The position numbers and the translations under genes are program-made. Below, piece after piece: positions 1-5,176 of a DNA stretch of 9,561 bases. The stretch is taken from assembly GCA_003601695.1 (NCBI GenBank), contig PIYH01000045.1, positions 1-9,561 on the forward strand, read 5' to 3'. Within the stretch, counting starts at the first letter, position 1. Each line of letters starts with the position of its first letter. The notes beneath the pieces are model-generated. The model was given only the letters and a program-made list of their open reading frames with translations. It searched no databases and was not told where the DNA came from. Source of the stretch: Candidatus Bathyarchaeota archaeon. Its GTDB lineage: Archaea > Thermoproteota > Bathyarchaeia > Bathyarchaeales > DTEX01.

Positions 1-988
1 AATTATAAGACAAAGTGACGTTTACGTTAACAACATCTCCCTTCATAACTGAAGATGGACTTTCAACCGATAAGATCTGAAGATATTTTCTTTTTTCTAC
101 AGATTTTCCATGCAATATTCTCGTAAGTAGATCAATCCAATCCCACGCGTCTTCTCTTAAGGCGTCCGGATCATAATTTCCGCAGTGAGGTGGGTTATAA
201 CCAGCTTCCGGAACCATTTCTTGGTAATATGTTTCTCCTGTCATGCGAAGACAACTGTAAAGAGGGCCATATGCAACATCTACAGCAGCATAGAGATTGT
301 AATCACAAAAGTCGCTATGTAAAATGTAGGATACGTAATTACCATTCTTATACAACGTTGTATTTTCAACTATATGTAACTCAACAACATCTTCTATCAC
401 GTTAATATTATTATAGGTTCTTAAAGATACTTTACATACCCGATCTGTGCCTTCAAACCGCTTCTTTAGCTTATTGATAGTAATTGATATAGCTTCATTC
501 AGCGTACAATTTTCTCGTAAACAGGATGAATCAAGCTCTGAGAGATATATCGAAAGAAAATACACTTTTACAGTTTCTGTGTAAAAAGTTCCGTTTTCCT
601 TTACTCTTTCTAAATCATATTCCTTCCAATAAGTTAGTTCTATAGACCTTCCGAATAGGGAGGATTTACCTAATGATGCAAATCCAACATATCCATGATA
701 AGTAAATTCCAAAGCCGCATCCGTCCATCCAATGTAGCTGTACCATGGATAAACCCAATAAGATTTGTCACTTACATTTGAGAAGATTTTCACAAGATGT
801 CTTTTTTCGCCCATTCCTGTACCATTAGACAGCTCATTTACAAATTCCTGCCAGAGTCTATCAATCGCATCTGGGAATTCAGGATATTCCTGAGCGTGGA
901 CAGTATTAATGGACGTGAACGGGAGAATGATAAGGTTCGGCGTCAAAATGATAAAGGCAAGAAGTATAAATCTCAACAATTTTTTCAA
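1..988 (-). CDS. Secreted or surface protein of unknown function, N-terminal 329 residues (runs off left edge)
   Basis: The minus strand is open without a stop from a TTG at 986-988 to the left edge. An in-frame TGA lies two codons upstream at 995-997, so TTG at 988 is the earliest start; TTGs at 979 and 976 are alternatives. The N-terminus is a signal peptide: KKLLR, then a hydrophobic core over residues 6-24, then a likely cleavage site after VHA (residues 30-32, before QE). The mature part is rich in Tyr and Trp (for example YWVYPWYSYIGW at 77-88). It has six N-X-S/T sequons (N55, N71, N132, N160, N209, N323) and six cysteines (156, 161, 185, 228, 246, 269), consistent with an exported, glycosylated, possibly disulfide-bonded protein. 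From about residue 304 the text (LQILSVESPSSVMKGDVVNV) resembles the first strands of an Ig-like/CARDB-type surface domain that continues outside the window. I do not recognise the family. It is transcribed away from the glycogen genes and shows no functional link to them. Confidence 0.8.
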   Translation of the reverse strand, partial: MKKLLRFILLAFIILTPNLIILPFTSINTVHAQEYPEFPDAIDRLWQEFVNELSNGTGMGEKRHLVKIFSNVSDKSYWVYPWYSYIGWTDAALEFTYHGYVGFASLGKSSLFGRSIELTYWKEYDLERVKENGTFYTETVKVYFLSIYLSELDSSCLRENCTLNEAISITINKLKKRFEGTDRVCKVSLRTYNNINVIEDVVELHIVENTTLYKNGNYVSYILHSDFCDYNLYAAVDVAYGPLYSCLRMTGETYYQEMVPEAGYNPPHCGNYDPDALREDAWDWIDLLTRILHGKSVEKRKYLQILSVESPSSVMKGDVVNVNVTLSYN

Positions 989-1011
989 TCTTCTTCATCT
1001 TTCTGACTTAA

Positions 1012-1034
1012 GATTAAAAATTTTTAGATATTTA
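1012..1034 (-). promoter_or_regulatory. Probable TATA region for the secreted-protein gene
   Basis: Read on the minus strand this is a very AT-rich stretch, TAAATATCTAAAAATTTTTA and neighbours, about 25-45 bases ahead of the TTG start at 988. That distance suits an archaeal TATA box with a short or nearly absent leader. No clear Shine-Dalgarno site precedes the TTG (only AGATGAAGAAGA), which also fits a short-leader transcript. This is inferred from position and composition only. Confidence 0.35.
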
Positions 1035-1098
1035 ACTTTTTTTGGCGCTGTCTCGATAGGCCAGTAACATTTAAGTCTCCGCACACCTCTAATTCAGT

Positions 1099-1165
1099 TT
1101 GGACCGATATGACTGAGTTCCACCTCCTTTGTTAGTAACGTAGGAGAGAGGTCAATCCGGTCTAA
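1099..1165. other. Imperfect hairpin, candidate structured RNA or leader
   Basis: TTGGACCG at 1099-1106 pairs over all eight positions (one G-T wobble) with CGGTCTAA at 1158-1165. After a symmetric 3x3 internal loop, TGAC (1110-1113) pairs with GTCA (1151-1154). Inside, CTCCT (1124-1128) pairs with AGGAG (1142-1146), enclosing a loop that contains GTTAGTAAC. Neither side is followed by a T-tract, so it is not a standard terminator. TCAGT (1094-1098) can pair instead with ACTGA (1112-1116), which would compete with the middle stem. It could be a small RNA, an mRNA leader element, or a DNA inverted repeat bound by a protein. The strand is unknown, and no known RNA family is recognised. Confidence 0.35.
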
Positions 1166-1284
1166 AAAAGGTAACCGATTTATGGACACAACCAAAATTT
1201 CAGAGAAGATCGCAGCGAAGGCGTACATACGACATGCTCGTAAGCTCATAAACAATGGAACATGAAAAGAGAGTGGAAAAAGAC

Positions 1285-1304
1285 AAAAAACGCCAAATAA
1301 GGCG
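1285..1304 (-). terminator. Possible minus-strand terminator-like hairpin and T-tract
   Basis: On the minus strand CGCC-TTATTT-GGCG (1304 to 1291) is followed directly by six Ts (1290-1285), resembling an intrinsic terminator. No minus-strand gene lies just upstream of it, so it would only stop antisense transcription entering from the phosphorylase side. The stem is only 4 bp (5 if a flanking base is counted), so chance is possible. Confidence 0.2.
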
Positions 1305-1436
1305 CAAGAAAGAAGAAATAGAAGAAAACCTAATTTTTATCTACAAAGCGCTAATTTAAAATACTTTTCAGGTCAAGACGTATCAAAACTTTCTTAAAAG
1401 GTTCCATAGGTCCGAGTGTTGATTCTGAACAAGCGC

Positions 1437-1452
1437 ATAGTAATAAATACTT
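1437..1452 (+). promoter_or_regulatory. Probable promoter (TATA-like) of the phosphorylase gene
   Basis: The stretch CATAGTAATAAATACT contains a TATA-like core (TAATAAATAC, 1441-1450), preceded by GCGCAT as a possible BRE. A start of transcription about 25 bases downstream would give a leader of roughly 25 bases that includes the GAGGA ribosome site. An AT-rich alternative lies at 1351-1363 (CTAATTTAAAATA). Confidence 0.4.
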
Positions 1453-1483
1453 CAACTTAACGATATCGTATCTTGAGAAGATA

Positions 1484-1488
1484 GAGGA
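1484..1488 (+). promoter_or_regulatory. Ribosome binding site supporting the YHS-containing start
   Basis: GAGGA ends 10 bases before the ATG at 1499. It matters because it supports translation from the start that includes the extra N-terminal YHS domain, rather than from an internal codon at the phosphorylase part. Confidence 0.6.
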
Positions 1489-1498
1489 ATGATTCTGC

Positions 1499-3289
1499 AT
1501 GTCTGAGTCTAGGATTGTTAGGGATCCCGTCTGCGGGATGCCCCTAGAACTTGATAAGGTTAGATTTAAGGCTGAATTCGGAGGAAAAGTATACTATTTC
1601 TGTAGCGAGTACTGTAAGCGTCGATTCTTTGAGAGACCTAAGATCGCATATTTCTCTATGGAGATCGGTATAAAGAGCGAGATTCCAACATATAGCGGAG
1701 GGTTAGGAGTTCTCGCCGGGGATACTATAAGATCAAGCGCCGATCTGAGAATACCGATGATAGCCGTAACACTTGTTAGTAGAAAAGGATATCTTAAGCA
1801 GAGAATAATGGAGGACGGCGAGCAGCTGGAGTATCCAGATGAGTGGGATCCATCGGAATACATAATATGTCTGCCCCAGATGGTTGAGGTTCCAATTGAG
1901 GGCAGGAGAGTTAAGGTTAGGGCATGGCTTTATGAGTATCAAAGCGTAACGGGAGGAGTTGTTCCCATATTATTTCTCGACACGGATGTTGATGGAAACT
2001 CTCCCGAGGATAGATGCATAACTGACTATCTCTATGGGGGAGATGAAAGATATAGGCTGAAACAAGAGATAGTTCTGGGAATCGGCGGGGTGAGAATGCT
2101 TGAGGCACTGAACATAAAGGTTGCGAAGTACCATATGAATGAAGGTCACTCAAGCCTCCTCACCCTAGAGCTTCTTAGAAAAAATGGAATGAATCAGGAT
2201 GAGGTTAAGAATCTATGCATCTTTACGACACATACTCCTGTTGAAGCCGCCTTCGACAAGTTTCCCTACAAACTAATCCAGGAGGTTCTTGGAGAAGACT
2301 TTCTTCCACTTGAGACCTTGAAGAAATATGGAGGCCAAGAATGGCTTAATATGACTCTTCTAGCGCTGAACCTTAGCAAGTATACGAATGGGGTCACAAA
2401 GGCCCATATGGAATACTCGAGAAAGCTCTTCCCTGGACATCACATTATGGCTATTACAAATGGTGTTCATTCTTATACATGGACATCGCCGTTCTTTCGG
2501 AAGCTCTTCGACAAGTATATTCCAGGATGGGCTAATGAGCCGGAGCTTCTGGTGAGGGTTGGAGTCATACCGGATGATGAACTATGGGAGGCTCACATGA
2601 AGGCGAAAAAGCATCTACTTGAGTTCGTCCATGAGAGAGTGGAAGTGACGATGGATTCGGAGATATTAACTATAGGGTTCGCCCGAAGGGCAACAGCGTA
2701 TAAGAGGGCTACTCTGATCTTCTCAGATCTGAATAGGCTTAGAGAAGTGAATAGAACAGGTAAGATCCAAATGATCTTTGCCGGTAAGGCTCATCCTAAG
2801 GATATTCCTGGCAAGATGATAATAAAGGATATCTACAAGTATGCGAAGATGCTTAAGGATGAGATTAGAATAGTCTATCTTGAAAACTATAGTATGGATA
2901 TGGCTGCCAAGCTGACCTCCGGAGTTGATGTTTGGCTGAACACGCCGCTTCCGCCCTTGGAGGCTTCGGGCACAAGTGGGATGAAAGCTGCTCACAACGG
3001 CGTGTTAAACTTCAGCGTTCTAGATGGATGGTGGGTTGAAGGTTGCATTGAGGGAGTTACAGGATGGGCTATTGGGCCTCATCCGGATGAGATTGTCAGC
3101 GGAGATGAAAGGAGGAGAAGGGAGCTTAGGGATTTATATAATAAGCTGGAGTACTTGATCATTCCAACATTCTACGAGAGAAGGGACAAGTGGATTGATA
3201 TGATGAGCAACGCTATAGGTAAAGTTGCATACTATTTTAATAGCCATCGGATGATGCAGAGATATGCAACGGAGGCTTATCTTCTATAA
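1499..3289 (+). CDS. Alpha-glucan (glycogen/maltodextrin) phosphorylase, GT35, with N-terminal YHS metal-binding domain
   Basis: The phosphorylase part removes terminal glucose from alpha-1,4-glucans with phosphate, giving glucose-1-phosphate. It uses pyridoxal phosphate and should be cytoplasmic. Residues 48-596 carry the alpha-glucan phosphorylase signatures: KIAYFSMEIG (48-57), YSGGLGVLAGD (65-75), YGGDERYRLKQEIVLGIGG (179-197), HMNEGHSS (212-219), TTHTPVEAAFDKF (243-255), FARRATAYKR (394-403) and EASGTSGMKAAHNG (488-501), with K496 as the expected PLP lysine. This is the short form, about 550 residues without the usual N-terminal extension of longer homologues. Residues 8-47 form a YHS/TRASH-type domain: DPVCGM, then GGKVYYFCSEYC, with C12, C35 and C39 spaced C-X22-C-X3-C, the known metal-binding pattern. 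The YHS domain runs straight into the first phosphorylase strand with no linker. The ATG at 1499 has a GAGGA site; an internal start would cut the first strand. The enzyme call is firm; the YHS role is unknown. Confidence 0.93.
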   Translation: MSESRIVRDPVCGMPLELDKVRFKAEFGGKVYYFCSEYCKRRFFERPKIAYFSMEIGIKSEIPTYSGGLGVLAGDTIRSSADLRIPMIAVTLVSRKGYLKQRIMEDGEQLEYPDEWDPSEYIICLPQMVEVPIEGRRVKVRAWLYEYQSVTGGVVPILFLDTDVDGNSPEDRCITDYLYGGDERYRLKQEIVLGIGGVRMLEALNIKVAKYHMNEGHSSLLTLELLRKNGMNQDEVKNLCIFTTHTPVEAAFDKFPYKLIQEVLGEDFLPLETLKKYGGQEWLNMTLLALNLSKYTNGVTKAHMEYSRKLFPGHHIMAITNGVHSYTWTSPFFRKLFDKYIPGWANEPELLVRVGVIPDDELWEAHMKAKKHLLEFVHERVEVTMDSEILTIGFARRATAYKRATLIFSDLNRLREVNRTGKIQMIFAGKAHPKDIPGKMIIKDIYKYAKMLKDEIRIVYLENYSMDMAAKLTSGVDVWLNTPLPPLEASGTSGMKAAHNGVLNFSVLDGWWVEGCIEGVTGWAIGPHPDEIVSGDERRRRELRDLYNKLEYLIIPTFYERRDKWIDMMSNAIGKVAYYFNSHRMMQRYATEAYLL

Positions 3290-3299
3290 TGCTTGAAAG

Positions 3300-3592
3300 A
3301 TGAAAATCTAGAAATGATGAGTCGACTTCTCCGAAGAGCTCCTCGATCTTATCTATCAGGATTGCAGCTCTCTGCGAAGCTCACGTAAACTCCAAGCTCA
3401 TCGAGGTCTAAGGCTCCACGATAAAGCCAGATGGCTGAAAAGACAATCTTCCAACACTAGGTTGCCGGCGACAACTATTAGGCTTACCTTCTTAAAGTCC
3501 ACTCCCAAGATCTGATCGAGGTCCTTCATGTCTAAAGAGACAATCGTGGAATTCGTTAAAGCTGTTGACTCCTCAGCAATTCGAACCGAATG
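3300..3592 (-). pseudogene. Decayed KaiC-like (RAD55/RecA superfamily) ATPase gene
   Basis: Three minus-strand frames each retain KaiC-like text. Frame A (from 3592 to about 3460) gives MKDLDQILGVDFKKVSLIV then VAGN, matching the usual start 'GLDxLLGGGxPKGSLxLIAGNPGxGKT' up to the P-loop. Frame B (3456-3349) continues with KIVFSAIWLYRGALDLDELG and VYVSFAES, the usual text after the Walker A lysine and up to the catalytic acidic pair, then ends in a stop. Frame C (about 3371-3300) gives AAILIDKIEELFGEV. Small indels at about 3456-3460 break the P-loop, and a second shift near 3370-3385 probably coincides with a deletion, since a full domain needs about 240 residues and fewer than 120 remain. 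An in-frame TAG at 3593-3595 bounds frame A upstream. It lies head-to-head with the intact KaiC-like gene at 3761 and tail-to-tail with the phosphorylase gene. The remaining sequence differs from the intact neighbour, so it looks like a different paralogue rather than a recent copy. Confidence 0.7.
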
Positions 3593-3760
3593 CTAGCAAT
3601 AATAATTCTTTACCAAATGTCTTAAAGATTATTTTGTTTAGTTAAGAAACTATTTAATTAGAAAAATTGTTATTCACTGACGAAAATGCTTATTAAATCA
3701 TGGAGAATAATATTAAATTGGATCTCATTTGATTTGATTCTCATATGACGTGGGGATAGG
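3593..3760. promoter_or_regulatory. AT-rich promoter region of the KaiC-like unit, with a repeated TATA-like box
   Basis: Apart from the pseudogene, the 3290-3760 gap is AT-rich and non-coding here. TATTAAAT occurs twice exactly 20 bases apart (3691-3698 and 3711-3718). The second copy is well placed as a TATA box for a start of transcription near 3740-3745, ahead of the TTG start at 3761. TCTCAT also occurs twice (3723-3728 and 3740-3745), flanking TTGATTTGAT, a possible operator. All of this is inferred from pattern alone. The original promoter of the divergent pseudogene would also have lain here. Confidence 0.4.
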
Positions 3761-4480
3761 TTGAGAGAGGAGCGTATCTTATCGGGCATTTCCGGCTTAG
3801 ATGAATTGATCGGAGGGGGATTTCCAAAGGGATCCGTAACTCTGATAAGTGGCGGCCCAGGTAGCGGAAAGACAATTTTTGCTCTTCAAATGCTGATTCG
3901 CGGCGCTGAAAGGTTCGGTGAGGCTGGCTTATATGCTACATTAACTGAGGATCCAGAGGATCTTAGGCTCGATGCCTCCTCATTCGGCTGGGATATGAGA
4001 TCTCTAGAAAGAGCTGGAAGACTTGTGCTTTTAGACTTAAGGCCTTCAAGATTCTGGGAGTTGAGATCGGAGGAGAGATCAGACTCTTTTTTCTCTTGGG
4101 TTTGGAAGAATATACGTTTGAAGGCTGAGGAGATCAGGGCTAAGAGGATAACGATTGATTCGTTAAATGTCCTTTCAGCACAATTCCAAGATGAGTATCA
4201 ATTTAGGCGGAAGATTATGAGCTTGATCGAGGCTCTTCATGAATTCTCTGATAGCATAAGCCTGCTAGTATTTGAGCAGATCACGTTGGAGAGGACGATC
4301 GAGGAGTTCTTAACCGACGGAGTCATAGTTTTACATTATATTCCAGTTAAGAATGGAATGTTGAGGGCAATACAGATCCTTAAGATGCGGAGAACTGAGC
4401 ACAGCGAGAATTTTCATCCACTCCGCATAACATCTGAGGGAATAAGGATAAATCCAAAAGAATCCGTAACCTTCTTCTAA
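3761..4480 (+). CDS. KaiC-like single-domain RecA-superfamily ATPase
   Basis: This is a cytoplasmic P-loop ATPase of the archaeal KaiC/RAD55-like group, whose members usually act as regulators or assembly factors; the substrate cannot be told from sequence. Visible features are GISGLDELIGGGFPKGS (9-25), Walker A GGPGSGKT (31-38), an acidic LTED (61-64) where KaiC has its catalytic acidic pair, Walker B RITIDSLN (129-136), and the C-terminal signature TDGVIVL (185-191) followed by MRRTEHSENFHPLRIT (209-224). At 239 residues it is a normal single domain. The start is TTG at 3761: an in-frame TGA at 3746-3748 excludes an upstream start, and no in-frame ATG precedes the fold. A weak GGGGATAGG lies just ahead. 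The next gene begins 20 bases after its stop, so the two are probably co-transcribed. A decayed relative lies head-to-head at about 3300-3592. Its placement inside a glycogen locus suggests, but does not show, a regulatory link. Confidence 0.88.
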   Translation: MREERILSGISGLDELIGGGFPKGSVTLISGGPGSGKTIFALQMLIRGAERFGEAGLYATLTEDPEDLRLDASSFGWDMRSLERAGRLVLLDLRPSRFWELRSEERSDSFFSWVWKNIRLKAEEIRAKRITIDSLNVLSAQFQDEYQFRRKIMSLIEALHEFSDSISLLVFEQITLERTIEEFLTDGVIVLHYIPVKNGMLRAIQILKMRRTEHSENFHPLRITSEGIRINPKESVTFF

Positions 4481-4499
4481 TCGGATACGGGATGCGAGG

Positions 4500-4907
4500 G
4501 TGAAGCGCAAGAGGAAAATGATAAATGCTAAGCGCTTATTGGCTTCGAGGCGTCATACAACCATAATCACGCAGTCAGCCTCGATTAGCCTTCTCTCACG
4601 CTTCAGAGGGGAATATTACAAGTGTCCCCACTGTAAATTGCTGATACGAAAGAGCGAGGCTAAGATCTCAGGATTTAATGCCGAACACTCAATGCGTTAT
4701 GTTCGATGTCCAAGATGTGGAAGGAAGATTGCTGGTTTGACTGAGGGAGGCGCATTGAAGGAAGCGCTTAGAGGCGCCGCATCAATAGCGATTGGAGGCA
4801 CACTCGCAGTTATACTCTATCCATTGCTGAACATTTACGCTATACAATTAGGATTCTTCCTCTCACTTTATGGAACTCTCAAGATGACGATAAGACCCGG
4901 CGGATAA
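4500..4907 (+). CDS. Small zinc-ribbon protein with two C-terminal membrane segments, unknown function
   Basis: This 135-residue protein starts with a very basic N-terminus (KRKRK, RRH). A zinc-ribbon is formed by CPHC (42-45) and CPRC (70-73), with 24 residues between the pairs. Two hydrophobic stretches follow, about 92-110 (AASIAIGGTLAVILYPLL) and 112-127 (IYAIQLGFFLSLYGTL), which look like a membrane hairpin anchoring the ribbon on the cytoplasmic face. The GTG at 4500 is used here. ATG at 4518 (residue 7) is a good alternative, with AAGAGGA directly upstream. It follows the KaiC-like gene after 19 bases and is probably in the same transcript, so it may be a membrane partner of that ATPase. 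I do not recognise the family. Confidence 0.72.
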   Translation: MKRKRKMINAKRLLASRRHTTIITQSASISLLSRFRGEYYKCPHCKLLIRKSEAKISGFNAEHSMRYVRCPRCGRKIAGLTEGGALKEALRGAASIAIGGTLAVILYPLLNIYAIQLGFFLSLYGTLKMTIRPGG

Positions 4908-5055
4908 GAGATGATAAAGATGCTTGGTCAATAATATGGAAAAATGGAATAGCAATTTATGAGTGATGTGGTTCAGTAATTGACATTTGGATGAATAAAT
5001 GCCAAAAAGCCGGGGGTATTCGAAAATCAAAGAAATAGCGGCGAAGAGCAACTAA

Positions 5056-5071
5056 CGTTTTATCCTTTCTT
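5056..5071 (+). terminator. Possible T-rich terminator of the KaiC-like/zinc-ribbon unit
   Basis: CGTTTTATCCTTTCTT is the only T-rich run in the 269-base gap between the zinc-ribbon gene and the first glycosyltransferase. Archaeal termination commonly uses T-rich stretches without strong hairpins, so this is a reasonable site. The rest of the gap (4908-5176) shows no coding frame that I can support. Confidence 0.3.
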
Positions 5072-5077
5072 AAAAAG

Positions 5078-5095
5078 CAGAATAAAAGATAAAGT
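5078..5095 (+). promoter_or_regulatory. Possible promoter of the first glycosyltransferase gene
   Basis: CAGAATAAAAGATAAAGT contains an A/T-rich TATA-like core about 85-100 bases ahead of the ATG at 5177, immediately after the T-rich run. It would give a purine-rich leader of about 55-65 bases. The match is loose; the gap of 269 bases itself argues that this gene has its own promoter. Confidence 0.3.
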
Positions 5096-5161
5096 AATAA
5101 CAGGTGGAAAGATAAAAAAGAGAAGAGAGAACAGAGTTGCCTAAAAATCTAGAAGAGAGTT

Positions 5162-5166
5162 GGAGG
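5162..5166 (+). promoter_or_regulatory. Strong Shine-Dalgarno site of the first glycosyltransferase
   Basis: GGAGG ends 10 bases before the ATG at 5177 and is the best ribosome binding site in the window. It fixes the start of this gene. Confidence 0.65.
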
Positions 5167-5176
5167 AAGCTAAAGC

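Larger units (their letters stand above)
989..1498. other. Long intergenic region between divergent genes
   Basis: This gap of about 510 bases separates the divergent secreted-protein and phosphorylase genes. It holds a TATA-like region for the left gene (1012-1034), an imperfect hairpin (1099-1165), two tiny overlapping plus-strand frames (1182-1265, 27 codons; 1255-1359, 34 codons), a minus-strand hairpin plus T-tract (1285-1304), an AT-rich box (1351-1363), and the proximal promoter and ribosome site of the phosphorylase (1441-1488). I see no tRNA, CRISPR repeat or insertion-sequence end. The small frames are Lys/Arg/Glu-rich and have no recognisable relatives. They may be chance or the remains of a small gene. 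Confidence 0.6.

Noticed and set aside
190..405. Plus-strand frame of 71 codons in the first kilobase
   Set aside because: It lies opposite the long minus-strand secreted-protein frame, which has a signal peptide, sequons and protein-like composition. The plus-strand product has no family features.
797..1006. Plus-strand frame of 69 codons
   Set aside because: It is antisense to the signal peptide and start region of the secreted-protein gene and shows no domain or ribosome site.
4863..5051. Minus-strand frame of 62 codons overlapping the end of the zinc-ribbon gene
   Set aside because: It looks hydrophobic only because the region is AT-rich. It overlaps a real gene, has no family match that I recognise and no ribosome site.
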